DNA of 64,000 bases from Chloroflexia bacterium SDU3-3 (lineage in GTDB: Bacteria > Chloroflexota > Chloroflexia > Chloroflexales > Roseiflexaceae), in NCBI GenBank assembly GCA_009268125.1, contig WBOU01000006.1, positions 124,001-188,000 of the forward strand, written 5' to 3'. A program made the translations under genes and the position numbers. Below the pieces are notes generated by a model. That model ran no database searches. It had not been told where the DNA came from and worked only from the letters and a program-made list of their open reading frames with translations. Positions 26,289-35,135 of this stretch are shown in pieces (position 1 is the stretch's first letter; each line of letters begins with the position of its first letter).

Positions 26289-27137
26289 CTACTCTTCGTT
26301 GATATCGTCGTCCTCGCCGATATCCTGCTCGATATCGTCCAGGCCCAGCTCCTCGTCATCGCCGCCGAAGGTGTCGTCCTCCTCGATCTCGACATCGTCG
26401 TTCGAGTCGTCGTCCTCCAGCATATCGCCATCCAGATCCTCGTAGGTGCCGGTAGCCACATAGCCGCGCAGCGAGCCCTCGCCGAACTTGCCGGGGAACG
26501 AGATGCGGCCGCGCTGCGAGGGATCCTGGTAGATCTCGCGGATGAGAATGCGCAGCTGCTTTGAGTCGATCTGCACCACCGCCGCGATATAGCGGTTGCC
26601 GCCGTTCATCAGCTCCATCAGGCGCTGGGCTAGCTTCGGCTCGATGCGGCCCAGCACGTTACCGGTGGCGTCCAGCACCACCACGTTGCGGCCTTCGACC
26701 ACCACATCGACCTTCTCGCCCGTGACCACGGCATCCACCATCGGCCCGCGCTGGATGTCCACCAGCGGGGTGACGGCGGTCTTGCCGGTCTCGGTAATGA
26801 ACAGGCGCAGGTCGACCAGCTCGCGGCTCGACCGATCGACCACCTGGGGCGTCACCGCGCGGGCGATCAGGCTCTCCAGCCGGTCGTAGTTCTTGCGGGC
26901 GATGATGTTGGTGGGCATGATCCGCAGCGCCGAGCCATAGGCCTTGTGGGCCTCATCGAACTGGCCAAGCTCGAAATAGGCCTTGCCAAGGCGGTTGTAC
27001 GCATCGGCATCCTCGCCAAGCTCGATAATCTGGCGGTTCACATCCACTGCCTCGGTCCAGCTGTTGCGCGAGGCCATCTCGATCGCACGATCCTGGAGCC
27101 GCCGCCGCTGGCGCAATTTTTCATCCTGCTTGGTCAA
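26289..27137 (-). CDS. TPR-repeat protein with acidic tail
   Basis: A 282-residue cytoplasmic protein. Residues about 15-85 contain two TPR units (DAYNRLGKAYFELGQFDEAH is typical). A middle domain of about 150 residues, beta-rich and unrecognised (VVVEGRNVVVLDATGNVLGRIEP…), follows. The last 45 residues are almost wholly Asp/Glu. The likely role is a protein-interaction scaffold. It precedes the AAA/CpaF operon on the same strand but is separated from it by a terminator and a promoter. TAAAAGGAGCGAGA precedes the ATG. Confidence 0.65.
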   Translation of the reverse strand: MTKQDEKLRQRRRLQDRAIEMASRNSWTEAVDVNRQIIELGEDADAYNRLGKAYFELGQFDEAHKAYGSALRIMPTNIIARKNYDRLESLIARAVTPQVVDRSSRELVDLRLFITETGKTAVTPLVDIQRGPMVDAVVTGEKVDVVVEGRNVVVLDATGNVLGRIEPKLAQRLMELMNGGNRYIAAVVQIDSKQLRILIREIYQDPSQRGRISFPGKFGEGSLRGYVATGTYEDLDGDMLEDDDSNDDVEIEEDDTFGGDDEELGLDDIEQDIGEDDDINEE

Positions 27138-27224
27138 CTCTCGCTCCTTTTATCCATAGGGCTATGCGGGGCGCGGGGCTTCCTGCCGCGCTGGCCCGCC
27201 GCGAAGGTGGTACAGTAGCCGCCG

Positions 27225-28064
27225 CTAGATGGGGCAGCCGAGCGCCGGTACGTTCACGCACACCAGCAGGCCCAGCACCCCTAAACTGTTAAACATCATA
27301 TGGGCGATAATGCCGGGCAAGATGCTCTTGGTCAGGTAGGCCCCGCCAACAAACACCAGCCCCAGCAGAAAGATCGGCACAACCAGCGCTATCTGGCCCT
27401 GGGTGACATTAAAGAGGTGCACTGCCGAGAACAGGCCCGCGCTGAACGCCATGGCCAGCCCCAGCTGCCATGGCCGATCGCTGCCCCGCAGCGCGTGGAA
27501 CAGATAGCCGCGGAAGAGCGTCTCCTCGCCCAGCGGCGCGATCACCACGGCCATGATCGCAAACAGCAGCTGGCCGAAGTAGTCGCCCCGGCTGATCAGC
27601 GCGCCAAACTGCGCCGACTGGTTCTGCTCGATATGCAGCACCTGGCTAAAAAACAGCCCCAGCCCAACATTCATCAACAGCGCCAGGATGCCCATCCCCA
27701 CGCTCGCGCCGATCAGAATAGGCCAGGCGGGCAAGCCGATGCCGATGCTGGCCAGCGGGCTGCGGCGCAGCAGGCGCACGCGCACCAGCGGCACCGCGAT
27801 AAAGATCAGGTTCTGCAGCAGGGTGGAGATAAAGATCCAGCGGATGCCCAGCAGCCTCAGCAGGCCAGACTCATCCATGCCGCGCAGCTGATCGGGGGTC
27901 AGGCCCTGCGCGCGCGCAGCGATGCCTAGCCCCAGACCTTGCACCAGCGCCGAGGTGAGCAGCACCAGCGCCACCACGATCGCCAGATCGATCCACACCA
28001 CCACCGCCAGCGGCCAGCGCCCGCGCGGGGCTGGGGCAGCGATCTCTGCAGCATTGTCTGTCAT
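27225..28064 (-). CDS. CPBP-family intramembrane metalloprotease
   Basis: A 279-residue membrane protein with about 7-8 helices and the three CPBP (Rce1-like) motifs in order: EETLFRGYLF, FSAVHLFN and HMMFNSLG. The glutamates and histidines are the metal/water ligands of this family. Substrates are unknown; members process prenylated proteins or bacteriocins or act in stress signalling. The start at 28064 overlaps the miaB stop by one nucleotide (TAATG), so translation is coupled to miaB. Confidence 0.88.
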   Translation of the reverse strand: MTDNAAEIAAPAPRGRWPLAVVVWIDLAIVVALVLLTSALVQGLGLGIAARAQGLTPDQLRGMDESGLLRLLGIRWIFISTLLQNLIFIAVPLVRVRLLRRSPLASIGIGLPAWPILIGASVGMGILALLMNVGLGLFFSQVLHIEQNQSAQFGALISRGDYFGQLLFAIMAVVIAPLGEETLFRGYLFHALRGSDRPWQLGLAMAFSAGLFSAVHLFNVTQGQIALVVPIFLLGLVFVGGAYLTKSILPGIIAHMMFNSLGVLGLLVCVNVPALGCPI

Positions 28065-29446
28065 TAGGCCGGGGTTCCTTCGCCTACAAGGTCGCCCTGC
28101 AGCGACCACGCGCCCGTGTGGCGCACGCGCACCAGCGCCAGCCGCCCGGTCCAATCCTGGGCATCGCTGAAGAACACCAGCTTGTTCTGCGGCGAGCGAC
28201 CGCGCCACTTGCCCTTGCTCTCGCCCTCCACCAGCACCTCGACGGTCTGGCCAAGGTAGGCGGTGTTCTGCTGGGCCGAGATCTCCTCCTGCAGGCGCTC
28301 AAGCTCGACGCGTCGGGCCTGCTTCTCCTCCTCGGGCACGGCGAAGGCCGGGTCCTGCTCCATGTCGCCGGCGCGGGTGCCGGGCCGCCACGAGTAGGCG
28401 GCGATGTGCACCTTGCCAAAGCCAATCTCGCGCACCAGATCCACGGTGCCCTCGAAGTGGTGGCGCTGCTCGGCGGGGTGGCCCACGATGATATCGGTGG
28501 TCATCGACACGTGGGGGATGGCCGCGCGGATGCGCCCGATCAGGTCGCGGTAGCGCTGTACGGTGTAGCCGCGCCGCATGATCTTCAGAATCTCGTCGTG
28601 GCCAGCCTGCACCGGCAGGTTGATCTCGGGCATGCAGCGGGGTAGCTCGGCCACAGTCTGGATGAGCTTGTCGGTCATCCACGCGGGGTGCGATGTGAGG
28701 AAGCGCAGCCGCACCAGGCCGGGAACCTCGTGCACCGCCCGCAGCAGGTCGGCCAGGGTCGGGCGGCCCGGCAGGTCGTGCCCCCACGAGTCGACGATCT
28801 GGCCCAGCAGCACGATCTCCTTCGCGCCGCGCGCCACGATCCGCGCCACCTCATCCACGATCTCCTCCAGCGGGCGGCTGCGCTCGCGGCCACGGCGAGA
28901 TGGGATGACGCAGAAGGCGCAGTTCATGTTGCAGCCGTACTGGATGGGCACGTGCACCGACACGGGCGGGTGCTCCCAGCTGGCCACCGGCAGCGCGGGG
29001 TCTTCAAGCTGGTAGACCGGGTTCGGCGCGAGCGCCAGCACCTCATCCACCGCCGAGGGCGAGACGAAGTGGTCGACCACCGGCAGCTTCTGGCGGAAGA
29101 TCGACTGGTTGTTCGGCCCCACCATGCAGCCCCAGAGGACGATGCGGGTATCGGGCTGCTCGCGCTTAACGCGCTGCAGCTCGCCCAGCTTGCCGATGAT
29201 GCGCTCCTCGGCAGAAGCGCGCACGCTGCACGAGTTCAGCACGATAAAGCTGGCCTCCTCGGGCCGCTCGGCGGGTGCGTAGCCGACCCCCTGGAGGGCC
29301 GACTCAAGGCGCTCGGAGTCGGAGATATTCATCTGACATCCGACCGTCCAGACGTAGTAGCGGCGCTCGCGGGGCGTGGTATCGCGCGATGTCGCCGGAG
29401 CCGTGTTCTGGAAGGCCTCAAAAGGCATCAGCGTGAGATCTGGCAT
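28064..29446 (-). CDS. miaB: tRNA-2-methylthio-N6-dimethylallyladenosine synthase
   Basis: A 460-residue radical-SAM methylthiotransferase acting on A37 of tRNAs reading UNN codons. It has the N-terminal MTTase domain with three cluster cysteines (VGCQMN, NSCSVRASAEE, WGCMVG). The SAM-binding motif is CNMNCAFCVIP, followed by the C-terminal TRAM domain. Two Fe-S clusters are expected. The start at 29446 is chosen over upstream codons because of CAGGAATGGAACG and the nearby promoter. The close relative MtaB is excluded by the motif set. Confidence 0.93.
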   Translation of the reverse strand: MPDLTLMPFEAFQNTAPATSRDTTPRERRYYVWTVGCQMNISDSERLESALQGVGYAPAERPEEASFIVLNSCSVRASAEERIIGKLGELQRVKREQPDTRIVLWGCMVGPNNQSIFRQKLPVVDHFVSPSAVDEVLALAPNPVYQLEDPALPVASWEHPPVSVHVPIQYGCNMNCAFCVIPSRRGRERSRPLEEIVDEVARIVARGAKEIVLLGQIVDSWGHDLPGRPTLADLLRAVHEVPGLVRLRFLTSHPAWMTDKLIQTVAELPRCMPEINLPVQAGHDEILKIMRRGYTVQRYRDLIGRIRAAIPHVSMTTDIIVGHPAEQRHHFEGTVDLVREIGFGKVHIAAYSWRPGTRAGDMEQDPAFAVPEEEKQARRVELERLQEEISAQQNTAYLGQTVEVLVEGESKGKWRGRSPQNKLVFFSDAQDWTGRLALVRVRHTGAWSLQGDLVGEGTPA

Positions 29447-29480
29447 CGTTCCATTCCTGGGTTTTAGATAGCAGCCGCGC

Positions 29481-29509
29481 ATTATAGCGCATCTGAATGC
29501 CCCGCGCAA
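29481..29509 (-). promoter_or_regulatory. consensus promoter of miaB
   Basis: On the minus strand TTGCGC (29509-29504), a 17-bp spacer and a perfect TATAAT (29486-29481), about 35 bp before the start codon. Confidence 0.8.
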
Positions 29510-29620
29510 GCACTGCTATGCCGGGGGAGATCGCGGGAGCGCGGCGCGGCTGCGCGCCGGTTTCCGAAGGGGCCAGCACCTCCCCGCGCTGCGGGGAGGT
29601 GCGGTGGGCCGAGATCAATA

Positions 29621-29655
29621 AAGAACGTGTGCCAGCGCACTCGGCACACGTTCTT
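29621..29655 (-). terminator. terminator of the acidic protein gene
   Basis: A 13-bp perfect stem (AAGAACGTGTGCC) with a 9-nt loop, followed on the minus strand by TTTATT. Confidence 0.85.
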
Positions 29656-29670
29656 CTGAGTGAGGAAAAC

Positions 29671-30339
29671 CTACCAGACGACGATCGGCAGGTTGTTGGC
29701 CACGCTCTGGTCGGCGGCGGTGCGCAGCACGCTGAGGCAGCGGTAGGCCGGGTGGCTGCTGGGCACGCTCGCACCCTTCAGCAGGCCCTCCAGCTCCACC
29801 AGCTCGCGCTGCAGCGCCACCGAGGAGCCGAAGCTGACCACGCTGTCCTCTTCCTCGTACTCATCGTGGTCGTGATCGTGGTCGTGGTGGTGCTCCTCGC
29901 TCTCCTCATCCACCTCCAGCCACACCGGCTCGGCGAAGTCGACCGGCAGGTAGTAGCCGCCGTCGGCCTGGTGGTTGATCAGGTGCGGGAAGCGGGTGCT
30001 GGCCTCGCCCTCCCAGATCGACGTCAGCGCGTCATCCGGCTCGGCGTCCAGCTCCTCGGGCAGGGTCAGCACCGAGGCGATGCCCTTGCCCTGCTCCAGG
30101 TAGGCCGCGAACAGCCGCAGCTGGTAGAGATCCATGAAGCGGCTGATGCCGCCCTCCCAGATCTCCACGCCGGGCTGGGCCAGCAGGTCAACCTCGACGC
30201 CCTCTTCGCGAAGCAGATCCTGAATGTCGGAGAGCCACTCGCGCTCCTCTTCAAAAAGCTCGCGATCCTCCTCTGGTCGGGTGGTAAAGATCGAACCAAC
30301 CAGCAGGTCTAGCTCTGTCGGATCTGTCGTGTCGCTCAT
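29671..30339 (-). CDS. acidic protein with His/Asp-rich tract
   Basis: A 222-residue strongly acidic protein without signal peptide or membrane helix. A tract at about residues 148-165 alternates His and Asp (EEHHHDHDHDHDEYEEED), a plausible divalent-metal buffer site. The rest is not recognised. AGGAGCGTTGC precedes the ATG, and an extended -10 (TGGTATACT on the minus strand, near 30405) may drive it. It stands alone with its own terminator. A metal-storage or metallochaperone role is only a guess. Confidence 0.6.
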   Translation of the reverse strand: MSDTTDPTELDLLVGSIFTTRPEEDRELFEEEREWLSDIQDLLREEGVEVDLLAQPGVEIWEGGISRFMDLYQLRLFAAYLEQGKGIASVLTLPEELDAEPDDALTSIWEGEASTRFPHLINHQADGGYYLPVDFAEPVWLEVDEESEEHHHDHDHDHDEYEEEDSVVSFGSSVALQRELVELEGLLKGASVPSSHPAYRCLSVLRTAADQSVANNLPIVVW

Positions 30340-30481
30340 GCAACGCTCCTATGTTCGTATCATTCTCAATCATACGCTCGGTATCAAAAGCGCATGAAGT
30401 ATACCACGTTCGCGGCGATCGCCGGGAGCGCGGCGGCTCATTCTTCCGCATGATAAAGGATATCGGACGCAGGTCGCAGGC

Positions 30482-30510
30482 TTGACGCTAGGTATCGTGG
30501 GGGGTAGAAT
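30482..30510 (+). promoter_or_regulatory. sigma70-type promoter of the PDZ gene
   Basis: TTGACG (30482-30487), a 17-bp spacer and TAGAAT (30505-30510). Transcription would begin at about the upstream ATG at 30518, which supports the later start at 30545. Confidence 0.8.
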
Positions 30511-30544
30511 CCGCGCTATGTCACAAAACAATCGGGAGCATTCC

Positions 30545-31009
30545 ATGGGCTGGCTTCGTCGGCTGCCGCGGCAGGCCTGGTATATGATCGGCGGGCTGGT
30601 ATTCGTGTGGTGTGTGGCGGGCAGCGCGCTGGCGGGCTGGGCGGTGGGGCAGAGCGCCGCGCGCTACCAGGGTAAGATCGAGCTGGCCACCGCCGTAGCG
30701 CGCGCGATGCAGCTGCCCGACCTGGGCGTGCTAGTCACGAGGCTCGACCGCAGCGGCCCGGCGGCCAGCTCGGGCGTGCGGCGCGGCGATGTGATCGTGG
30801 CGGTCAACCGCAGCTCGGTGCAGGATGGGCAGGATCTGGCCGAGCGGATCAAGATCTTCCACCCCGGCGACAGCGTGAGCCTGCAGATCATCCGCGACGA
30901 CAGCGAGATATCGCTCGATATCACGCTCGCGCCCTTCCCAGGGGCCAAGGCGCGGCCCTACATGGGCATCTACTACACATCTCGCCCCGAAGCGCCAGGA
31001 GACCTATGA
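30545..31009 (+). CDS. membrane-anchored PDZ-domain protein
   Basis: A 154-residue protein with one N-terminal transmembrane helix (about residues 10-32) and a PDZ domain outside (about 45-135). The PDZ shows LVTRLDRSGPAASSGVRRGDVI and DLAERIKIFHPGDSVSLQIIRD, as in HtrA-type proteases, but there is no protease domain. It may be a peptide-sensing partner. The start at 30545 has CGGGAG 6 bp upstream; an ATG at 30518 would be leaderless. It overlaps the next gene by 4 nt. Confidence 0.8.
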   Translation: MGWLRRLPRQAWYMIGGLVFVWCVAGSALAGWAVGQSAARYQGKIELATAVARAMQLPDLGVLVTRLDRSGPAASSGVRRGDVIVAVNRSSVQDGQDLAERIKIFHPGDSVSLQIIRDDSEISLDITLAPFPGAKARPYMGIYYTSRPEAPGDL

Positions 31010-31623
31010 TACCCGATAGCCCGCCCACCAGGCCCAGCGGCCTGCGGGGCATCACCATCCGCCGCCCCATGCTGCTGCTGGCCACCGCCGCCGGCCTGTG
31101 CTGGGCCTCGGTGTTGGCCATCCTGATCTCGCCCAACCTGGGCACGCTGCCGCCCTTCGCACCGCTGCGCGTGATCTTCTACGCGCTGGTGCTGGCGGCG
31201 GCGCTGCTCACCTTCGTGCCGGTGCAGATGGCCATGCGCACGCCGGGGGTGGCGTTCCAGGGGGCCTGCGGCAGCCTGGTGCTGCTCTACGCGCTGGCGT
31301 TCATCCCCCCGCCCACCGGCCCGATCTACTTCCTGCCCGATCTGCCAGTGTACCTAATCTTCCTCGGCGGGCTGTTTGCGCTCGGCTCGGCGCTGGCGCT
31401 GCCTGCGGCCTACCTGATCGGCACCAAGATCTTCCACTACCGCGCCAAAAAGTACGACACGCGGCGCGCCTGGCGGCAGGCCCACGAGTTCGGCGCGGCG
31501 CTGGCGGCCTGCGGTGCGCTGGCCGGGCTGCGGGTGCTCAACCCGCTCTCGGCGGTGGTGGTGCTGCTGATCGCGGTGGTGAGCGAGATTCTGTTCCTCG
31601 CCTATGTCAAGCCCCCAGCCTAG
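31006..31623 (+). CDS. unknown integral membrane protein
   Basis: A 205-residue protein with about six hydrophobic segments and a basic cytoplasmic loop near residues 140-165 (FHYRAKKYDTRRAWRQ). I do not recognise a family. It begins inside the stop of the PDZ gene (ATGA overlap, AGGAGACCT upstream), so the two are coupled and probably act together at the membrane. Confidence 0.65.
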   Translation: MIPDSPPTRPSGLRGITIRRPMLLLATAAGLCWASVLAILISPNLGTLPPFAPLRVIFYALVLAAALLTFVPVQMAMRTPGVAFQGACGSLVLLYALAFIPPPTGPIYFLPDLPVYLIFLGGLFALGSALALPAAYLIGTKIFHYRAKKYDTRRAWRQAHEFGAALAACGALAGLRVLNPLSAVVVLLIAVVSEILFLAYVKPPA

Positions 31624-31659
31624 CGGCCAGGGCCGATGCGTTCTTGATTCACCTAAGCC

Positions 31660-31770
31660 TCTTTACCACGAAGACGCGACGGCTCGAAGGCTTGTATCTT
31701 TTTCCTTCGAATCTTCGAGCCTTGGTGGTTATTGCCCCCTTTTCCTTTGGTGCCTTGGTGGTGAAAAATT
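31660..31770. repeat. dispersed 'ccacgaag/cttggtgg' repeat pair
   Basis: TACCACGAAGACGCGACGGC and its near-inverse CGAGCCTTGGTGGT face each other around 31662-31732; a third module, CCTTGGTGGTGAAA, lies near 31750. This belongs to the same family as 3670-3805 and 7337-7362. It fills the gap before tyrA; no gene is seen in 31624-31910. Confidence 0.65.
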
Positions 31771-31910
31771 GGTGCTCTGTTGAGAGCGCATAGACCCTAC
31801 CATATGATGGGGATAGCCCTACAGCACGCCCGGTCGAACCGGCAGAAACATCTTGTACAATAGACCGCAGTAGTACGTGCTCTGACGCGCACGTCGGAAA
31901 GGATCGCGCC

Positions 31911-32882
31911 ATGCTTCATATCTCCATCCTTGGAATGGGACTGATCGGCACATCGCTTGGGATGGCGCTCCGCTCGGCGCCAGAGCAGGCCGCGCCGCTC
32001 GGTGCCACGGCGATCATCGGCTACGACAGCAACCCCAAGGCCACCGCCGACGCGCGCGGGCGGCTGGCGATCGACCGCCAGGCCCGCACCCTGGAGGAGG
32101 CGGTGCGCGAGGCCGATCTGGTGGTGGTGGCCGTTCCCGCGCTGGCCGCCCGCGCGGTCTTCACCGAGATCGCCCCGCTGCTGCGCCATGGCGCGATCGT
32201 CACCGACGTGACCAGCACCAAGGCCCAGATTGCGGCCTGGGCCGCCGAGCTGCTGCCTAGCACCGCCACCTTTGTGGGCGGGCACCCCATGGCGGGCAGC
32301 GAGCAGTCGGGCGCGCACGCGGCCAGCCCCGACCTCTTCAAGGATGCCATCTACTGCCTGACGCCCACCGCCAAGGCCCGCCCCGAGGCGGTGCAGGTGC
32401 TGGATGCGATGGTGCGCCAGGCGGGCGCGAAGCCCTACTACCTCGACCCCGCCGAGCACGACAGCTACGTGGCGGGGGTCTCGCACCTGCCCTTCCTGCT
32501 CTCCACCGCGCTGGTGCAGACCACCACCGCCAGCCCCAGCTGGCGCGAGATGGCCACCCTCGCGGCCAGCGGCTACCGCGACATCAGCCGCCTGGCCTCG
32601 GGCGATGTGGCCATGCACCGCGACATCTGCCTCACCAACCGCGAGGCGCTGCTGCGCTGGATCGACGAGGCCAGCGCCTGGCTCGGCGCTCTGCGCGAGC
32701 AGATCGCCAGCGAAGATCAGCAGGCGCTGCTGGCCACCTTCCAGCAGGCCAAGGCCGCCCGCGACCAGTGGGTGGGCACCAAGCCAGGCCGCCCCGGCGA
32801 GGATGACTTTGTCTCGCTCAGCCCGCCGGTGGAGCGGCGCGGGCTGCTGGGCCTTGGTACCAAAAAGCGCGAGCAGCGCTAG
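31911..32882 (+). CDS. tyrA: prephenate dehydrogenase
   Basis: A 323-residue NAD-dependent enzyme converting prephenate to 4-hydroxyphenylpyruvate in tyrosine synthesis. The Rossmann motif is GMGLIGTSLG (residues 8-17). GGHPMAGSEQSG (about 123-134) and the HD pair in DPAEHDSYVAGVSHLPF are family hallmarks. No chorismate mutase or ACT domain is attached. GGAAAGGATCGCGCC precedes the ATG. The B12-protein and meaB follow closely on the same strand, an unusual but compact run. Confidence 0.93.
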   Translation: MLHISILGMGLIGTSLGMALRSAPEQAAPLGATAIIGYDSNPKATADARGRLAIDRQARTLEEAVREADLVVVAVPALAARAVFTEIAPLLRHGAIVTDVTSTKAQIAAWAAELLPSTATFVGGHPMAGSEQSGAHAASPDLFKDAIYCLTPTAKARPEAVQVLDAMVRQAGAKPYYLDPAEHDSYVAGVSHLPFLLSTALVQTTTASPSWREMATLAASGYRDISRLASGDVAMHRDICLTNREALLRWIDEASAWLGALREQIASEDQQALLATFQQAKAARDQWVGTKPGRPGEDDFVSLSPPVERRGLLGLGTKKREQR

Positions 32883-32915
32883 CATCCGCACGCCCTAACG
32901 ACAAGGAGCAACCCC

Positions 32916-33326
32916 ATGGAGCGAAAGATCCGCGTTCTGGTGGCCAAGCCCGGCCTCGACGGCCACGACCGTGGCGCGAAGGTGGTGGCCCGCGCCCTGC
33001 GCGACGCCGGGATGGAGGTGATCTACACCGGCCTCCAGCAGACCCCATCCATGATCGTCGAGGCCGCCATCCAAGAAGATGTGGACGCCATCGGCCTCTC
33101 CATTCTCTCCGGCGCACATATGACCCTGCTGCCCAAGATCACCAGCCTGCTGCGCGAACAGGGGGCCGACGACGTGCTGGTGGTGGCGGGCGGCATCATC
33201 TCCGACGCCGACGCCGCCACGCTGGTGCGCGACCACGGCATCGCCGCCGTATATGGCCCCGGCTCGCCCACCCACGATGTGGTGGACTTCATCCAGACCC
33301 ACGTCGCCGCATCGCGAGAACTGTGA
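32916..33326 (+). CDS. methylmalonyl-CoA mutase, B12-binding C-terminal domain protein
   Basis: A 136-residue free cobalamin-binding subunit. The DxHxxG motif that supplies the axial His is [12 protein letters not shown] (residues 14-25), followed by SILSGAH and the GG…D tail typical of the family. It pairs with a separate large catalytic subunit, not present here, to isomerise methylmalonyl-CoA and succinyl-CoA. The stop overlaps the region just before the meaB start, and MeaB is its known chaperone partner, which strengthens the call. Confidence 0.92.
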   Translation: MERKIRVLVAKPGLDGHDRGAKVVARALRDAGMEVIYTGLQQTPSMIVEAAIQEDVDAIGLSILSGAHMTLLPKITSLLREQGADDVLVVAGGIISDADAATLVRDHGIAAVYGPGSPTHDVVDFIQTHVAASREL

Positions 33327-33334
33327 GGCAGCCC

Positions 33335-34273
33335 ATGGCAGAACAGCCGACCCTGGCCAGCCAGCTGCTGTCCGGCAACCGCCGCGCCCTGGCCCGCGCC
33401 ATCACCCTGGTGGAGACCGGCGGCCCCGCCGCGCGCGAGCTGATGGGGGCCATCTACCCCAGCACGGGCCGCGCCCACATCCTGGGCGTCACCGGCTCGC
33501 CCGGTGCGGGCAAATCCACCCTGGTCAACGCCCTAGCCCAGCACTGGCGGCGCGCGGGCAAGACTGTGGGCATCGTGGCTGTCGACCCGACCTCGCCCTT
33601 CACCGGCGGGGCCATCCTGGGCGACCGTATCCGCATGCAGCCCCTGGGCGGCGACGCGGGCGTGTTCGTGCGCAGCATGGCCAGCCGAGGACGGCTGGGC
33701 GGCATCGCCCGCGCCACCGACGACAGCCTAGCCCTGCTCGACGCCGCAGGCTTCGACATGGTGATCGTGGAGACTGTGGGCGCGGGCCAGAGCGAGATCG
33801 AGGTGCACGGCGTGGCCCACACCACCATCGTGGTGGAGACGCCGGGCGCGGGCGACGATGTGCAGAGCATCAAGGCTGGCATCCTGGAGATCGCCGACCT
33901 CTACGTGGTGAACAAGGCCGACCGCGAGGGCGCCGAGGTGGTGATGCGCCAGCTGCGCGCCATGCTGAACCTAGGCGAGCGCAAGCCCGGGGCATGGCAG
34001 CCGCCCGTGCTGCCCGCCGTGGCCCAGCAGGGCCAGGGCATCGCCGAGATCGCCGCCGCCGTCGAGCGCCACCGCGCCCACCTGAGCCAGGACGGGCACA
34101 TGGCCGCGCTCAACCAGCGCCGCGCCGACCGCGCCCTAGCCCACAGCGTGCAGGAGCTGGCCCTGGCCCGCGCCACCGCCGACCGCGCCCGCTGGGACGC
34201 GCTGCTGGCCCAGATCGCCGACCGCAGCGCCGACCCCTACACCGCCGCGCTGGCGCTGCTAGATGAGCGCTAG
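33335..34273 (+). CDS. meaB: methylmalonyl-CoA mutase-associated GTPase MeaB
   Basis: A 312-residue G3E-family GTPase that protects and reloads methylmalonyl-CoA mutase with adenosylcobalamin. The P-loop is GSPGAGKSTL (about residue 54), switch region VDPTSPFTGGAILGDRIRM, G3 box VETVGAGQSE and the base-recognition NKAD. The ATG at 33335 is preferred over a GTG at 33323 because GAGG lies 6 bp upstream. It is followed by a GC-rich terminator. Confidence 0.93.
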   Translation: MAEQPTLASQLLSGNRRALARAITLVETGGPAARELMGAIYPSTGRAHILGVTGSPGAGKSTLVNALAQHWRRAGKTVGIVAVDPTSPFTGGAILGDRIRMQPLGGDAGVFVRSMASRGRLGGIARATDDSLALLDAAGFDMVIVETVGAGQSEIEVHGVAHTTIVVETPGAGDDVQSIKAGILEIADLYVVNKADREGAEVVMRQLRAMLNLGERKPGAWQPPVLPAVAQQGQGIAEIAAAVERHRAHLSQDGHMAALNQRRADRALAHSVQELALARATADRARWDALLAQIADRSADPYTAALALLDER

Positions 34274-34282
34274 ACCCATGCC

Positions 34283-34304
34283 GGGGCGGGCCGCATCCCG
34301 CCCC
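34283..34304 (+). terminator. terminator after meaB
   Basis: An 8-bp GC stem (GGGGCGGG/CCCGCCCC) around CCGCAT. The following 34310-34400 is distinctly AT-rich and includes a TATAAT at about 34382 that may belong to the next promoter. Confidence 0.7.
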
Positions 34305-34521
34305 ACATGCCCCCTTCCCAAAAAAGAATCAAACTATAACAGAACTCTTATCATTTCTTCCCCCATCTGGTAATTCGCAAAGTATAATATTCTCCTACAA
34401 CAGAACAGGACCGATAGGGTATGGCCCGCCATACCGCCGCGTGCTATAACAAAGTCCAACGAGCGCTGCCTCACGCGCCAGCGCCACAACAGTGACACCA
34501 CCCATGTCCGGAGGTTTTTCT

Positions 34522-35016
34522 GTGGACGACCTGATCGAAGACCTACTCCACCACCCCAAGGTTCTTGAGACCCGCCAGCACATGCACCACAGCATCCCCA
34601 AGCACGATCACCTGCTGCGCTCGGTAAAATTCTCCTACCGCCTCTCGCGCTGGATGAAGGCCGACACCCGCGTCTGTGTCCGCGCCGCGCTCATCCACGA
34701 CATCGACTCGCGCGAGGGCACGCTCACCAGCCACGGCGGCGTGGCGGCGCGCTGGGCGGCGGCGCAGGGCGAGTGCGACGAAGTGTGCGAGGCGATCGTC
34801 AGCCACATGTACCCGTTCGGCCCGGCCCCCACCTCGCGCGAGGCCTGGGTGCTGGTGCTGGCCGACAAGGCCGCATCGCTGGGCGACATGAAGCAGTTCG
34901 TGGCGGGGCTGATCAGCGGCAAGAGCATACGGGTGCGGCGCGAGCTGATGGAGAGCGACCCCTACTACAGCGCCAAGCCACGGCGGCGGATCTTCTCCCG
35001 CAAGGTCGCAGCCTAG
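34522..35016 (+). CDS. HD-domain protein (putative phosphohydrolase)
   Basis: A 164-residue protein with an HD-type metal-binding pattern: H near residue 27, H-D in ALIHDIDS (about 57-64), and a late D in LVLADKAAS. HD proteins hydrolyse phosphoesters, often nucleotides or cyclic nucleotides; the substrate is unknown. The GTG at 34522 is chosen because CGGAGG lies 7 bp upstream; ATG at 34504 has no such site. It is convergent with the AI-2E-family gene across a bidirectional terminator. Confidence 0.75.
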   Translation: MDDLIEDLLHHPKVLETRQHMHHSIPKHDHLLRSVKFSYRLSRWMKADTRVCVRAALIHDIDSREGTLTSHGGVAARWAAAQGECDEVCEAIVSHMYPFGPAPTSREAWVLVLADKAASLGDMKQFVAGLISGKSIRVRRELMESDPYYSAKPRRRIFSRKVAA

Positions 35017-35052
35017 CCAACATCGATCACTATAGCCACTGAAGGCATGAAA

Positions 35053-35080
35053 AAAGCCCAGCGTTTGCTCGCTGGGCTTT
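35053..35080. terminator. bidirectional terminator
   Basis: An 11-bp perfect stem (AAAGCCCAGCG/CGCTGGGCTTT) with A-run and T-run on the two sides. Confidence 0.9.
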
Positions 35081-35135
35081 CCTTATGCGCTCAATACACT
35101 GGCAACAAGCGCGGCCTCGACCAGCCCCGCCCGCG

